Source: Pseudomonadota bacterium (GTDB lineage: Bacteria; Pseudomonadota; Gammaproteobacteria; Burkholderiales; Burkholderiaceae_C). From it: a DNA stretch of 64,000 nucleotides. Every line of letters starts with the position of its first letter. The first letter of the stretch is position 1. The translations under genes and the position numbers were made by a program. Under the pieces are notes generated by a model. It was not told the origin of the DNA. It did no database searches and was given only the letters and a program-made list of their open reading frames with translations. This document shows positions 17,442 through 28,151 of the stretch, piece by piece. The DNA is taken from positions 1-64,000 of the forward strand of contig JAKOYD010000120.1 of assembly GCA_029780695.1 (NCBI GenBank). Direction: 5' to 3'.

Positions 17442-18415
17442 CGAGCCGCTGGCACGGCGCCGCGCGCCGCATCCACATGCAGGAAGTGGGCACGCGCGAC
17501 GGCCTGCAGATGGAGGCGCAGTTCGTGCCGACCGAGGACAAGATTGCACTGATCGACGCGCTGTCGGCCACCGGCCTGGCCAAGATCGAGGTGACTTCGT
17601 TCACCTCGCCCACCGCCATTCCCGCGCTGCGCGATGCCGAGATCGTGATGCGCGAAATTCGGCGCGCGCCGGGCGTGGTCTACACCGCGCTGGTGCCCAA
17701 CGTGCGCGGCGCCGAGCGCGCCATCGAGTCGCGCACGGACGAGCTGAATCTGGTGATGTCCACCAGCGAGACGCACAACCTCGCCAACCTGCGCATGACG
17801 CGCGAGCAGTCGTTCGCGGGGCTGGTGCAGGTGGTGCGCGCGGCGCAGGCGGCGCGCGTGCCAGTCAACGTGTCGCTGTCGTGCGTGTTCGGCTGCCCGA
17901 TGGAGGGCGACGTGCCGGTGGACGGCGTGTTCGGCTGGGCGCAGCGCTTTGTCGACCTGGGCGTGCAGGGCCTGACGCTGTGCGACACCACGGGCATGGC
18001 GTACCCGACGCAGGTGGCGGCCATCACGCGCGCGGCGCGCGAGCGCTGGCCGGGCATTGCACTGACGCTGCACTTCCACAACACGCGCGGCATGGGGCTG
18101 GCCAACGTGCTGGCCGGCATCGACGCGGGTGCAGACCGCTTCGACACTTCCCTCGGCGGCCTGGGCGGCTGCCCCTACGCGCCCGGCGCCACGGGCAACG
18201 TTTGCACCGAAGAGATCGTGCATGCGTTGGACCTGATGGGTTACGACACGGGCGTCGATCTGCCCGCGCTCATCGCCGCGTCGCAACGCCTGCCGGGTTT
18301 GATCGGCCACGACGTGCCGAGCCAGATCGTCAAGGCCGGGCAGCGGCTCGACCTGCATCCGGTGCCGGCCGATTTCGACACCATTCGCGAGCGGGCGCTG
18401 GCCCGCGCAGCTTGA
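17438..18415 (+). CDS. Hydroxymethylglutaryl-CoA lyase-family enzyme
   Basis: 325 aa HMGL-like TIM barrel. The N-terminal metal/substrate motif is EVGTRDGLQMEAQFVPTEDK and the metal-site histidines are in LTLHFHNTRGMG. The HMG-CoA lyase signature GLGGCPYAPGATGNVCTEE has the active-site Cys. The family cleaves 3-hydroxy-3-methylglutaryl-CoA to acetyl-CoA and acetoacetate; relatives act on similar branched hydroxyacyl-CoAs such as citramalyl-CoA. With the upstream CoA-transferase it could cleave an acid activated to its thioester. It is coupled to the esterase gene by a 4-bp overlap. Confidence 0.87.
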   Translation: MTSRWHGAARRIHMQEVGTRDGLQMEAQFVPTEDKIALIDALSATGLAKIEVTSFTSPTAIPALRDAEIVMREIRRAPGVVYTALVPNVRGAERAIESRTDELNLVMSTSETHNLANLRMTREQSFAGLVQVVRAAQAARVPVNVSLSCVFGCPMEGDVPVDGVFGWAQRFVDLGVQGLTLCDTTGMAYPTQVAAITRAARERWPGIALTLHFHNTRGMGLANVLAGIDAGADRFDTSLGGLGGCPYAPGATGNVCTEEIVHALDLMGYDTGVDLPALIAASQRLPGLIGHDVPSQIVKAGQRLDLHPVPADFDTIRERALARAA

Positions 18416-18448
18416 AAAAACTGTCACGCATTGCCAAGGAGACCCCTC

Positions 18449-19432
18449 TTGAAGCTTCACCCCCACCGCCGGGTCATGACCCTATCGCTGCTGCTGGCGG
18501 CGTGCTGCCTCGCGCTGCCGCTGCAAGCCGAGGAGCGCTTTCCGTCCAAGCCGATCACCCTGGTGGTGCCGCAGGCGGCCGGCGGCGCGAACGACGCGAT
18601 TGCGCGCGTCATCGGCCAGAAGCTGTCGCAGCAACTGGGCCAGTCCGTCATCATCGACAACCGCCCCGGCGCGGGCGGCAACATCGGCACCGCCTTCGTC
18701 GGCAAGGCTAAGGCCGACGGCACCACGCTGCTGGTGCAGGCCGACAGCGCGCAGGTCATCAACCCGTGGCTGTACAAGAGCACCGGCTTCGACCCGGTGA
18801 AGGACTTCGAGCCCGTGGCGCCGCTGGCCCATGCGGGTTACGCGCTGGTGGCGCATCCGAGCTTTCCCGCCAACAACGTCAAAGAACTGATCGCGCTGGC
18901 CAAGGCGGCGCCGGGCAAGTACAGCATTGCCTCGGCCGGCAATGGCACGCTGAACCACCTGATCGGCGCCATGCTGGAAAAGGCCGCCGGCATTGACCTG
19001 ACGCACATCCCCTATAAAGGCTCGGCCGCCGCCGCCACCGACGTGGTGGGCGGGCAGGTGCCGCTGTCGGTGCAGTCGCTGCCGTCGTCGATTGCGTTCA
19101 TCAAGGCCGGCAAGCTGAAGGTGCTGGGCGTGGTGAATGAAAAGCGCGTGAAGGCGCTGCCCGATGCGCCGACCATTGGCGAAACCCTCAAGGGCTTTGG
19201 CAAGACGCCGTGGTACGGCATGTTCGCGCCGGCCGGCACGCCCAAGGCGGTGGTCGAGCGCCTGCAGGCCGAAGTGCTGAAGGCGCTGGACGACAAGGAC
19301 GTGATCGACAAGCTGGCCGGCGTGGGCGCCGAGCCGTTCAAGGGGTCACCCGCCGAGCTGGGCGCGCTGGTCAAGTCCGACCTGGCGCTGTGGAAACAGG
19401 TGGTGGCCGATACGGGCGCCAAGGTCGACTGA
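18449..19432 (+). CDS. Bug/TctC-family tripartite tricarboxylate receptor
   Basis: 327 aa. TTG start at 18449, chosen because AAGGAG (18436-18441) lies 7 nt upstream; an ATG at 18476 would shorten the signal peptide. The signal is LAACCLALPLQAEERFPSKP. Bug motifs: PITLVVPQAAGGANDAIAR, VIIDNRPGAGGNIGTAFVGK, VVGGQVPLSVQSLPS. It is an extracytoplasmic carboxylate-binding protein with no TctAB genes nearby, in line with the CoA-transferase/lyase genes and likely the capture protein for their substrate. Confidence 0.9.
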   Translation: MKLHPHRRVMTLSLLLAACCLALPLQAEERFPSKPITLVVPQAAGGANDAIARVIGQKLSQQLGQSVIIDNRPGAGGNIGTAFVGKAKADGTTLLVQADSAQVINPWLYKSTGFDPVKDFEPVAPLAHAGYALVAHPSFPANNVKELIALAKAAPGKYSIASAGNGTLNHLIGAMLEKAAGIDLTHIPYKGSAAAATDVVGGQVPLSVQSLPSSIAFIKAGKLKVLGVVNEKRVKALPDAPTIGETLKGFGKTPWYGMFAPAGTPKAVVERLQAEVLKALDDKDVIDKLAGVGAEPFKGSPAELGALVKSDLALWKQVVADTGAKVD

Positions 19433-19456
19433 ACACACGACTCGCAAAACAAACGG

Positions 19457-19504
19457 GCGTCTGGCGCTTGCCAGACAAGCGCCAGACGCTATTAAATTCA
19501 AAGC
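19457..19504 (-). repeat. Family A palindromic repeat, copy 5 (perfect hairpin)
   Basis: GCGTCTGGCGCTTG (19457-19470) and CAAGCGCCAGACGC (19476-19489) form a perfect 14-bp stem with a 5-nt loop, the best-preserved stem of the family; TATTAAATTCAAAGC follows. It lies between two Bug genes. Confidence 0.85.
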
Positions 19505-19519
19505 ACAAGGAGACACACC

Positions 19520-20485
19520 ATGCACATGCACCGCAAACACTTCATCGCCCTGGCTGCCGCGCTGTTCGCAGGCGGCGCGTGGGCGCAGGCCTATCCCACC
19601 AAGCCCATCACCTTCGTGGTGCCCGCCGCGGCGGGCGGCACGACGGATCTGTCGGCGCGCATGCTGGCGCAGGCGCTGGGCCCGGCGCTGGGGCAGTCGG
19701 TGGTGGTGGACAACAAGGCCGGCGGCAACGGCGCCATCGCGGCTTCCATCGTCAAGCGCGCGCCGGCCGATGGCTACACGCTGCTGATGCAGTATTCGGG
19801 CTATCACGTCATTTCGCCGCATCTGACCAAGGCGCGGCAGTGGGAACTGGCCGATTTCCAGCCGATTGCCAACGTGCTGTCGGCGCCGCAGATCATCGTG
19901 GTGCGCAGCGACGTGCCGGCCAAAACGCTGGCCGAACTCGTCGCCTATGCCAAGGCCAACCCCGGCAAGCTGAACTACGCCTCGTCCGGCAACGGCTCGC
20001 TGCAGCACGTGACCGGCGCCATGCTGGAGCAGCAGGCCGGCATCCACATGGTGCACGTGCCGTATAAAGGCACCGGCCCCGCGCTGCAGGACCTGCTGGC
20101 CGGCCAGGTCCAGCTGACGTTTGGCACCGCGCCGCCCTTCATGCAGCACATCGCCAGCGGCAAGCTGCGCGTGCTGGCAGTGACGGGCAAGGAACGCCTG
20201 GCCAGCCTGCCCGACGTGCCCACCACCGCGCAGGCCGGCTACCCCAAGCTGACGCCCGATTCGTGGTTCGCCCTGTTCGCGCCGGCCGCCATGCCCAAGG
20301 ACATTGCCGCCAAGCTGAGCGCCGATGTGCAAAAGGTGATGGCCGACCCGGCCTTCAAGCAAAAGGCGCTGGAGCAAGGCGCGACGGCCGACTACCAGAC
20401 GCCCGCGCAACTGGACGCCAAGGTCAAGGCCGACTACGCCAACTGGGCGACGGTGGTGAAGACGTCGAAGATCGAGGCGGACTGA
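19520..20485 (+). CDS. Bug/TctC-family tripartite tricarboxylate receptor
   Basis: 321 aa. The signal peptide ends at AQAYPTKPI; Bug motifs are FVVPAAAGGTTDLSAR, VVVDNKAGGNGAIAAS, YKGTGPALQDLLAGQVQLTF. AAGGAG lies upstream of the ATG at 19520. It is a second Bug protein directly after the one at 18449, but the two differ widely, so they probably bind different ligands or arose by an old duplication. The intervening perfect hairpin may separate their expression. A terminator-like repeat follows. Confidence 0.9.
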   Translation: MHMHRKHFIALAAALFAGGAWAQAYPTKPITFVVPAAAGGTTDLSARMLAQALGPALGQSVVVDNKAGGNGAIAASIVKRAPADGYTLLMQYSGYHVISPHLTKARQWELADFQPIANVLSAPQIIVVRSDVPAKTLAELVAYAKANPGKLNYASSGNGSLQHVTGAMLEQQAGIHMVHVPYKGTGPALQDLLAGQVQLTFGTAPPFMQHIASGKLRVLAVTGKERLASLPDVPTTAQAGYPKLTPDSWFALFAPAAMPKDIAAKLSADVQKVMADPAFKQKALEQGATADYQTPAQLDAKVKADYANWATVVKTSKIEAD

Positions 20486-20491
20486 CCTGTT

Positions 20492-20550
20492 TTGCTATTG
20501 ATTAAATAGCTGCCTGCGCTGAACGGATAAGCGCAGGCGGCTCTTTTTGC
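20492..20550 (+). terminator. Family A repeat, copy 6, acting as a terminator
   Basis: TTGCTATTGATTAAATAGCTG, then GCCTGCGCT ... AGCGCAGGC stem and CTCTTTTTGC. It follows the Bug gene by 6 bp in terminator orientation and ends 1 bp before the kup stop, so it separates convergent genes. Confidence 0.7.
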
Positions 20551-20551
20551 T

Positions 20552-22420
20552 TCAGATTTCGACCTTGGACCCGAGCTCGACCACCGAGTTGCTCGGCAGC
20601 TTGAGGAATTCGGCCGCCGCGCTGGCGTTGTGGTGCATCTGCGCGAACAGCTTTTCGCGCCACAGCGGCATGCCGCCGCCCAGCGTGGGCACCACGATAT
20701 CGCGCGACAGGAAGTAGCTGGTGGTCATCGGGTCCAGCTCGCAGCCGCGCGCGCGGATGTGCTGCAGCGCCTTGGGAATGTCGAAGTCGTTCTTGAAGCC
20801 GTAGTTCACCGTGACTTCCCAGCAGTCGTGGCCGAGCGGCTCAATCTGGATGCGCTTGTCCATGCCGATCCACGGCACCTCGTGGCTGCGCACGGTGACG
20901 AACAGGTTCTGCTCGTGCAGCACCTTGTAGTGCTTCAGGCTGTGCAGCAGCGCGCTGGGCGTGACGCCCTGCACCGACGACAGAAACACCGCCGTGCCCG
21001 GCACGCGCCGTGGGGCGTCGGTGAACACGCTGTCGAGGAAGGGCCTGAGTTCGATCGAATGCGCGCGCGTGGTTTCGCTGAGCAGCGCGCGCCCGCGCCG
21101 CCAGGTCGCCATCACGGTGTAGAGCAGGCCGGCGATCAGCAGCGGGAACCAGCCGCCATCAACGAACTTGAGCGCGTTGGAGGTGAAGAACACCGCGTCG
21201 ATGAGCAGGAACACGCCCGTCACCGACAGCGCCACCCAGGCCGGGTAATGCCAGCCGTGGCGCACCACGAAATACGTCAGCCAGGTGGTGATGACCATCA
21301 GCAGGCTGACCGAAATGCCATACGCCGCCGCCAGCGCGGACGACGAACGGAACAGCGCCACCGCGACCACCACGCCGGCCAGCAGCAGCCAGTTGATGGC
21401 GGGGATGTAGATTTGCCCGGTCTCGCGCACCGAGGTGTGCGTGACCGTCATGCGCGGCAGAAAGCCCAGCTGGATGGCCTGCTTGCCGGCCGAGAATGCC
21501 CCCGAGATGAGCGACTGCGATGCGATGACCGATGCCGCCGTGGCCAGCGCCACCATGGGCAGCAACGCCCAGTCGGGACAGAGGCGGTAGAACGGGTTTT
21601 CGATCGCGTCCGGGTGCGCCAGCACCAACGCACCTTGACCCAGGTAGTTGAGCACCAGCGAGGGCATGACCAGCGCGAACCACGCCACGCGAATCGGCGT
21701 GACGCCGAAGTGGCCCATGTCGGCATACAGCGCTTCGGCGCCGGTCAGACACAGGAACACCGCGCCCACCGTGATGAAGGCCAGCTTGGGATTGGCGGCC
21801 GCAAACACGATGCCATACAGCGGCGAGAACGCTTTCAGCACCTCGGGCCGCTGCACGATCTGCACCACGCCGGCCAGGCCGATGGACAAGAACCACAGCA
21901 CCATGATCGGCCCGAACCACTTGCCGATGTCGGCCGTGCCGCGCCGCTGCACCAGAAACAGCGCCACCAGCACCGCCAGCGTGATGGGGATGACGTAAGG
22001 CTTGGCCGCTTCGGTGGCGATTTCCAGCCCCTCGACCGCCGACAGCACCGTGATGGCCGGCGTGATGATGCCGTCGCCAAAGAACAGCGCCACACCGAAT
22101 ACGCCCACCGCCAGCATCACCGCGTGCATGCGCGAGGCCTGACCAACCGAGCGCGAGGCCAGCGCCAGCAGCGCCATCATGCCGCCTTCGCCGTGGTTGT
22201 CGGCGCGCATCACCAGGCTGACGTACTTCAGCGCCACCACGATGATCAGCGCCCAGATGAACATCGACAACAGGCCCAGCACGCTGGGTTCGTTGATGGT
22301 GATGTGGCCGTGGACAAAGGCTTCCTTGAAGGCATACAGCACGCTGGTGCCGATGTCGCCAAAGACCACGCCGATGGCGCCCAGCGTGAGGGCGGGAAGC
22401 GCGCTGCGTCGTTCTGACAT
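20552..22420 (-). CDS. kup: KUP-family potassium uptake protein (downstream copy)
   Basis: 622 aa, the usual Kup length. About 12 transmembrane helices occupy residues 15-435, followed by a cytoplasmic tail. Signatures: [19 protein letters not shown] at the start, [15 protein letters not shown] and [20 protein letters not shown]. Kup imports K+ by K+/H+ symport. It is one of two tandem paralogues; both end in the same EFLKLPSN...VELGSKVEI. The ATG at 22420 is preceded only by an A-rich site (AGAAAGAGAAACC). Confidence 0.92.
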   Translation of the reverse strand: MSERRSALPALTLGAIGVVFGDIGTSVLYAFKEAFVHGHITINEPSVLGLLSMFIWALIIVVALKYVSLVMRADNHGEGGMMALLALASRSVGQASRMHAVMLAVGVFGVALFFGDGIITPAITVLSAVEGLEIATEAAKPYVIPITLAVLVALFLVQRRGTADIGKWFGPIMVLWFLSIGLAGVVQIVQRPEVLKAFSPLYGIVFAAANPKLAFITVGAVFLCLTGAEALYADMGHFGVTPIRVAWFALVMPSLVLNYLGQGALVLAHPDAIENPFYRLCPDWALLPMVALATAASVIASQSLISGAFSAGKQAIQLGFLPRMTVTHTSVRETGQIYIPAINWLLLAGVVVAVALFRSSSALAAAYGISVSLLMVITTWLTYFVVRHGWHYPAWVALSVTGVFLLIDAVFFTSNALKFVDGGWFPLLIAGLLYTVMATWRRGRALLSETTRAHSIELRPFLDSVFTDAPRRVPGTAVFLSSVQGVTPSALLHSLKHYKVLHEQNLFVTVRSHEVPWIGMDKRIQIEPLGHDCWEVTVNYGFKNDFDIPKALQHIRARGCELDPMTTSYFLSRDIVVPTLGGGMPLWREKLFAQMHHNASAAAEFLKLPSNSVVELGSKVEI

Positions 22421-22524
22421 GGGGGTTTCTCTTTCTGCCTGGCGCGCCAAACCGGCTGCGCCCGGATGCTCTTGTTTCTGTAGCTATTCAGGGTTGCGGG
22501 ATAGGCGCGGTCAACCTCTGCGGC

Positions 22525-24393
22525 TCAGATTTCGACCTTGGACCCCAGCTCCACCACCGCGTTGCTCGGCAGCTTGAGGAATTCGGCCGCCGCGCTGGCG
22601 TTGTGGTGCATCTGCGCGAACAGCTTTTCGCGCCAGGTGGCCATGCCCTTGCCGATGGTGGGCACCACGATGTCGCGCGACAGGAAGTAGCTGGTCGTCA
22701 TCGGGTTCAGCTTGATGCCGCGGCCGGTGATGTGCGACAGCGCCTTGGGCAGGTCGGGGTCGTTCTTGAAGCCATAGTGCACCATGACCTGCCAACAGTC
22801 GTGGCCAAGCGGCTCGACTTCGAGGCGCTTGTTCAAGCCGATCCACGGCACCTCGTGGCTGCGCACGGTGACGAACAGGTTCTGCTCGTGCAGCACCTTG
22901 TTGTGCTTGAGGTTGTGCAGTAAGGCGTTGGGCACGGTGCCCTGCTCGGCCGACATGAACACGGCGGTGCCGGCCACGCGCGTGGGCGGCGCGACGAAGA
23001 TCGATTCCAGAAAATCCGTCAGCGACAACGAGGTTTCGTGCAGCGACTGGTTCAACAGCGCGCGGCCATCCTTCCAGGTCACCATCAGCGTGAAGATGAC
23101 GCCGGCGATGACCAGCGGAAACCAGCCGCCGTGCGTGAGCTTCAGCAGGTTGGAGGCCCAGAACAGGATGTCGACCACGAAGAACATGCCGGTGGCGCCG
23201 ATGCAGATGAGCAGCGGCAGCTTCCACGCGTAGCGGATGACGAAGAAGGTGAGCACCGTGGTGATCAGCATGTCGGTCGTCACCGCGATGCCGTAGGCCG
23301 CCGCCAGATTGCTGGACGATCGAAACATGCCGACGGCCAGCACGATCATGGCAAACAGCATCCAGTTGACGAAGGGCATGTAGATCTGCCCGGTCTCCTT
23401 CACGTTGGTGTGCAGCACCTGCAGGCGCGGCAGGTAGCCCAGCTGGATGACCTGCTTGGTGACGCTGTAGGCGCCGGAGATGAGCGCCTGCGAGGCGATC
23501 ACCGCCGCCGCGGTGGCCAGCACCACCAGCGGCATCTGCGCCCAGTCGGGCGCCATGTTGAAGAACGGGTTTTTCACCGCTTCGGGCTCCGACAGCAGCA
23601 ACGCGCCCTGGCCAAAGTAGTTGAGCGTGAGGCACGGCATGGCAATGAAGAACCAGGCGATGCGGATCGGCTTCTTGCCGAAGTGGCCCATGTCGGCGTA
23701 CAGCGCCTCGCCACCGGTCACGCACAACACCACGGCGCCGAGGATGATGAAGGTGATGCCGGGGTGCTGCCAGGTGAACTTCCATGCGTACCAGGGCAGC
23801 AGCGCCCACAGGATTTCGGGGTGGCTCATGATCTGCCACAGGCCCAGCGCGCCGATCGTCATCAGCCACAGAATCATGATGGGGCCGAAGAACTTGCCGA
23901 TGTCGGCCGTGCCGCGCTTTTGCACGAAGAACAGGCCGAACAGGATGATCAGCGTGAGCGGAATCACCCAGTCCTTGAACGTGGGCGACACCACCTCCAG
24001 GCCCTCGACCGCCGACAGCACGGTGATGGCCGGTGTGATGACGCCATCGCCATAGAACAGGCAGGCGCCGAAGATGCCCACCAGCAGCATCTTGTTGCGC
24101 AGCGCCGGCCGGTCGGCCACGGCGCGCGAGGCCAGCGTCAGCATGGCGATCAGGCCGCCTTCGCCGTTGTTGTCGGCGCGCAGCACCAGCAGCACGTACT
24201 TCACCGACACGATGGTGGTGAGCGTCCAGAACACCATGGACAGGATGCCGTAAACGTTGTCGGGCGTGAACTGCACGTGGCCCGAGCCGAACACCTCCTT
24301 GATCGTGTACAGCACGCTGGTGCCGATATCGCCAAAGGCGACGCCGATGGCGGCCAAGGTCAACGCGCCGAGAGAGGACTTGGATGCAGACAC
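22525..24393 (-). CDS. kup: KUP-family potassium uptake protein (upstream copy)
   Basis: 622 aa, exactly the length of the downstream copy. It has [38 protein letters not shown] and [20 protein letters not shown]. The start is GTG at 24393 ([17 protein letters not shown]); no strong ribosome-binding site is visible. The two proteins are clearly related end to end but diverged in the helices, so this is an older tandem duplication. The downstream copy may depend on this promoter: the gap is 104 bp and holds only a degenerate TAGCTATTCAGGG stretch. Confidence 0.92.
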   Translation of the reverse strand: MSASKSSLGALTLAAIGVAFGDIGTSVLYTIKEVFGSGHVQFTPDNVYGILSMVFWTLTTIVSVKYVLLVLRADNNGEGGLIAMLTLASRAVADRPALRNKMLLVGIFGACLFYGDGVITPAITVLSAVEGLEVVSPTFKDWVIPLTLIILFGLFFVQKRGTADIGKFFGPIMILWLMTIGALGLWQIMSHPEILWALLPWYAWKFTWQHPGITFIILGAVVLCVTGGEALYADMGHFGKKPIRIAWFFIAMPCLTLNYFGQGALLLSEPEAVKNPFFNMAPDWAQMPLVVLATAAAVIASQALISGAYSVTKQVIQLGYLPRLQVLHTNVKETGQIYMPFVNWMLFAMIVLAVGMFRSSSNLAAAYGIAVTTDMLITTVLTFFVIRYAWKLPLLICIGATGMFFVVDILFWASNLLKLTHGGWFPLVIAGVIFTLMVTWKDGRALLNQSLHETSLSLTDFLESIFVAPPTRVAGTAVFMSAEQGTVPNALLHNLKHNKVLHEQNLFVTVRSHEVPWIGLNKRLEVEPLGHDCWQVMVHYGFKNDPDLPKALSHITGRGIKLNPMTTSYFLSRDIVVPTIGKGMATWREKLFAQMHHNASAAAEFLKLPSNAVVELGSKVEI

Positions 24394-24551
24394 GAAAAAC
24401 GCCGGCCCTCGGGATCGCTCGCTTCGGGCACGGCGCCAGCAGTCGATGAAGAGGGTATTGTGCGCCGGCCAGCCTCCCGCGTCGCTGACATGCAGGCCCA
24501 GAGCGCGCGGCAGTGTCGCGGCGCGGCAACTGCCGCGCGGGCAGGCGGGCG

Positions 24552-25841
24552 TTAGCCCAGCGCCTGCAGCTCGGGGTCGGTCGCCTCCAGCTCGTAGCTG
24601 GCCGCCACCAAACCCAGGCGCGCGACCACGCCGTACATGTAAAAGCGGTTTGGCGCGCTGGCGCCGGCGCGCACGCCCGGCCGCGGCAATTGCGCGCTGC
24701 CATCAAAGGCCAGTGGCACGTAGCGCGCGCCCGGGCCGCTCAGACTGTCTTCGGTGCTGCGGTCGGCATGCACGCGGTAGTAGCCACCCACCACATAGCG
24801 GTCGATCATGTAGACCACCGGTTCAGCCACCGCGTCGTGTATGCGCTCGTTGGTCAGCACGCCTTCCTGCACGATGACCTGGCCCCGCGGCAAGGCTGGC
24901 GCCGCCGTCTTGGCGCGACCGCGGGCGCCCAGTGGCTCCAGTTCCTTGGCGTCGCGAACCGTCATGTAGCCCATGTCGCGCGCGCCCTGATCGGCCTTGA
25001 CGACGACAAACGGTTTTTCGCCGATGCCATATTCCTTGTACTTGCGGCGCACCTTGGTCAGCAGCGCATCGACCTGCGTGCGCAGGCATTCGGCGCCCTC
25101 GGGCTCGCGCACGTCGATCTCGCCGCAGCTGGCAAACAGGGGGTTGATGAGCCAGGGGTCGATACCGATCAGCTTGCCGAAGCGCTTGCTCACTTCTTCA
25201 TAGCACTGAAAGTGGCGGGTCTTGCGCCGCACGCTCCATCCGGCCTGCAGCGGCGGCAGCAGATGCTGCTCGTGCAGGTCTTCCAGAATGCCGGGCGCGC
25301 CGGCCGCCAGGTCGTTGTTCAGCAGGATGGTGCACGGGTCGAAATTCTTCAGGCCAAAACGGTAGCGCGTGCGCTGCGCCGGCTCCAGCGTCAGTTTTTC
25401 GCCGTCGAGCAAGGTCACCGAGCTGCTGCGCTTGACCGCCGGGTCGACCGAGCCGAAGCGCACGTTCAACCCCGCCATGCGAAAGATTTCCTGCAGCCGC
25501 GCCAGGCTGGCCAGGTAGAAGCTGCTGGGCTTGCCGTTCTCGGGCACGATCAGCAGGTTGCGCGCCTCGGGGCAGATCTTCTCGATCGCCGCCTGCGCCG
25601 CCTGCACGGCCAGCGGCAGCATTTCGGGCGACAGGTTGTGCCAGCCGTCGGGGTACAGGTTGGTGTCCACCGGCGCCAGCTTGAAGCCGGCGTTGCGAAT
25701 GTCGACCGAGCAGTACAGCGGCGGCGTGTGCTCCATCCATTCCAGGCGGAACCAGCGCTCAATCACCGGCGTGGCGTCGAGAATGCGCTGTTCCAGCTCG
25801 TTGATGGGGCCGGACAGGGCGGTGATGAGGTGGGGCACCAT
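24552..25841 (-). CDS. gshA: Glutamate-cysteine ligase (proteobacterial GshA, non-E. coli type)
   Basis: 429 aa. It catalyses the first step of glutathione synthesis, glutamate + cysteine + ATP. It belongs to the GshA type first described from Acidithiobacillus-like bacteria ([67 protein letters not shown]) and not the E. coli GshA family. The ATG at 25841 follows AAGGAACAAG. It lies upstream of the two kup genes on the same strand and opposite trkH-trkA, in a potassium/glutathione neighbourhood. Confidence 0.88.
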   Translation of the reverse strand: MVPHLITALSGPINELEQRILDATPVIERWFRLEWMEHTPPLYCSVDIRNAGFKLAPVDTNLYPDGWHNLSPEMLPLAVQAAQAAIEKICPEARNLLIVPENGKPSSFYLASLARLQEIFRMAGLNVRFGSVDPAVKRSSSVTLLDGEKLTLEPAQRTRYRFGLKNFDPCTILLNNDLAAGAPGILEDLHEQHLLPPLQAGWSVRRKTRHFQCYEEVSKRFGKLIGIDPWLINPLFASCGEIDVREPEGAECLRTQVDALLTKVRRKYKEYGIGEKPFVVVKADQGARDMGYMTVRDAKELEPLGARGRAKTAAPALPRGQVIVQEGVLTNERIHDAVAEPVVYMIDRYVVGGYYRVHADRSTEDSLSGPGARYVPLAFDGSAQLPRPGVRAGASAPNRFYMYGVVARLGLVAASYELEATDPELQALG

Positions 25842-26077
25842 GGTCTTGTTCCTTGGCCAGGCCACGGGCACCGGCTATCGCGCCATTCTAGAGAGCCGCA
25901 TGGCTGCGCCCGCCGCGCCTCAACCGCGCCCGATTCGCGCTGATGAAGCCCGCACCTGCGCTCTGATGGCATCCGACCTCCGATGCCGCGCGCCATCCGG
26001 GTGGTTGCGGGTGCCGGCGGGGCGCTACCATTGGACAGTTACACGCCCCCGCTTTCCACCACATCCTGCGTCAACGC

Positions 26078-27466
26078 TTGACCAGCACCCGCCTTTCGAA
26101 CGCACTTCCCTCCGCCAGCGGCACGCCCGCTGGCGCGCCGCGTCCGTGGCACCCGGCGCTGGTGCTGGTCATGGCCTTCCTGGGGGTCATCGCCGTGGGC
26201 ACGCTGGTGCTGCTGCTGCCCCTCTCGCGCGCAGAGCCGGGCAGCGCACCCTTCATGACGGCGCTGTTCACCGCGTGGTCGGCGGTGTGCATCAACGGGC
26301 TGGGCGTGGTGGACACCGGCACCTACTGGTCGGGTTTCGGGCAGGCGGCCATCCTGTGCATGATCCAGCTGGGCGGCTTCGGCATGATGACCTCGGCCAC
26401 GCTGCTCATCCTGTGGGCCGGCGGCGCCATGCGGCTGCGCTCGCGCCTGCTGCTGCAGGCCGAGACGCGCTCGCTTTCGCTGGGCGACGTGGGCAGCGTG
26501 GCGCGCGTGGTGTTCGTGGTCACGGCCGCCGTCGAGGCACTGGTGGCGCTGTGGCTCACGCTGCGCTTTGCGCTGGGCCATGGCATGCCGTGGGGCCAGG
26601 CGGCGTGGTACGGCGTGTTCCACGCCATCTCGGGCTTCTGCAACGCCGGTTTTTCGCTCTGGCCCGACAGCCTGTCGCAGTTTGTGCGCGACGGCTGGGT
26701 GCTGGTGCCCGTCATGTGCGCCATCGTCATCGGCGGGCTGGGCTTTCCGGTCATCCACGAGCTGTGGCATTACCGGGGCCGGCGCGAGCACCATTATTCG
26801 ATGCACACGGTGCTGACGCTGTGGGGATCGGCCGCGCTGGTGCTGACGGGGGCGGCGCTGGTACTGGCGGCGGAATGGGACAACGCCAAGACGATAGCGC
26901 CGCTGGACGTGCCCCACCGCCTGCTGGCTGCGCTGTTCACGTCGGTGGCGGCGCGCTCGGTGGGCTTCAACGCCATCGACACCGGCGCCATGACCGACGA
27001 TTCCTTCGTGGTGCACTACCTGCTGATGTTCATCGGCGCCGGCAGCGCGGGTACGGGCGGCGGCGTCAAGGTGACGACCTTCTTCATCCTGCTGGTGGCG
27101 GTGTGGAGCGAAATTCGCGGCAACGCCGACACCGAGTTCCGCGGCCGCCGCATCACGCCCGCGGTGCTGCGCCAGGCGCTGACGATCCTGGTGCTGAGCG
27201 CGGGCGTCATCGTGCTGGGCCTGCTGATCGTCATGCCGATGACCGACGAGCGCTATGAAAAAGTGCTGTTCGAAGTGGTGTCGGCCGCGGGCAACGTGGG
27301 CCTGTCGACCGGCATCACCGCGTCGCTGCCACCCGCGGCGCAGATGGTGCTGCTGCTGCTGATGTTTTCCGGCCGCGTCGGCGTGATCACGCTGGCCGTG
27401 GCGCTGGCCGCGCGCAACCACCGCCCGCGCATCCGTTACCCCGAGGAGAAGCCCCTTGTTGGATAA
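26078..27466 (+). CDS. trkH: TrkH/KtrB-family potassium channel subunit
   Basis: 462 aa membrane protein with four M1-P-M2-type repeats forming the K+ pore. Filter-like segments: AVCINGLGVVDTG, SGFCNAGFSLWP, ARSVGFNAIDTG and SAAGNVGLSTGI, each with the key glycine. It pairs with the TrkA/KtrA regulator, whose start overlaps its end by 11 bp. The likely start is TTG at 26078, since no ATG or GTG precedes the first helix (HPALVLVMAFLG) in frame; no good ribosome-binding site is seen, so the start is uncertain. The length is closer to KtrB than to E. coli TrkH. Confidence 0.88.
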   Translation: MTSTRLSNALPSASGTPAGAPRPWHPALVLVMAFLGVIAVGTLVLLLPLSRAEPGSAPFMTALFTAWSAVCINGLGVVDTGTYWSGFGQAAILCMIQLGGFGMMTSATLLILWAGGAMRLRSRLLLQAETRSLSLGDVGSVARVVFVVTAAVEALVALWLTLRFALGHGMPWGQAAWYGVFHAISGFCNAGFSLWPDSLSQFVRDGWVLVPVMCAIVIGGLGFPVIHELWHYRGRREHHYSMHTVLTLWGSAALVLTGAALVLAAEWDNAKTIAPLDVPHRLLAALFTSVAARSVGFNAIDTGAMTDDSFVVHYLLMFIGAGSAGTGGGVKVTTFFILLVAVWSEIRGNADTEFRGRRITPAVLRQALTILVLSAGVIVLGLLIVMPMTDERYEKVLFEVVSAAGNVGLSTGITASLPPAAQMVLLLLMFSGRVGVITLAVALAARNHRPRIRYPEEKPLVG

Positions 27467-28151
27467 GTTCAAGACCGCCACCCAGCGCCGCCCGGCCCAC
27501 CCCGCCGGCTCGATCATGGTCATCGGCCTGGGGCGATTCGGTCAGGCGGTGGCGCGCTCGCTGGTGCGGCTGGGCCACGAAGTGCTGGCGGTCGATTCGC
27601 GCCTGCCCACGGTGGAATCGCTCGCCGACGAACTGCCCAACATCGTGCAGGCCGACTGCACCGACATGGACACCCTGCGTCAGCTGGACGCGCACAGCTT
27701 CGCGCACGTGGTGGTGGCCATCGGCCAGGACCTGGAGGCCAGCGTGCTGACGGTGCTTAACCTGAGCCAGCTGAACGTGGCGGACATCTGGGTCAAGGCC
27801 TCGACCGCGCAGCACGCCCGCATCGTCGAGCGGCTGGGCGCGCACCACGTGATCTTCCCCGAGGCCGACATGGGCGCGCGCGTGGCGCATCTGGTCACCG
27901 GCAAGATGATCGACTTCATCGAATTCCTGGACGGTTTTGCCATCGCCAAAACCCGCGCGCCGGCCGAAATGCACGGCAAGGCGCTGGCCGAATCGCGCAT
28001 CCGCCAGAGCAAGCTGATCACGGTGGTGGGCCTCAAACGGCTGAACCAGGACTTCATCTATGCCCAGCCCGAAACCGTGGTCGAGCCCGACGACCTTCTG
28101 GTGGTGGCGGGCGCGACGGTGAACGTGGAACGCTTCGCGGCGGGGACTTGA
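27456..28151 (+). CDS. trkA: TrkA/KtrA-family K+ uptake regulator
   Basis: 231 aa cytosolic gating subunit with one RCK-N Rossmann domain (MVIGLGRFGQAVARSL nucleotide-binding loop, ADCTDMDTLRQL) and one RCK-C domain (LITVVGLKR, VVEPDDLLVVAG). A single RCK unit is the KtrA arrangement; E. coli TrkA has two. The TTG start at 27456 has GAGGAG 8 nt upstream and overlaps trkH. A family B repeat begins at its stop codon. Confidence 0.9.
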   Translation: MLDKFKTATQRRPAHPAGSIMVIGLGRFGQAVARSLVRLGHEVLAVDSRLPTVESLADELPNIVQADCTDMDTLRQLDAHSFAHVVVAIGQDLEASVLTVLNLSQLNVADIWVKASTAQHARIVERLGAHHVIFPEADMGARVAHLVTGKMIDFIEFLDGFAIAKTRAPAEMHGKALAESRIRQSKLITVVGLKRLNQDFIYAQPETVVEPDDLLVVAGATVNVERFAAGT

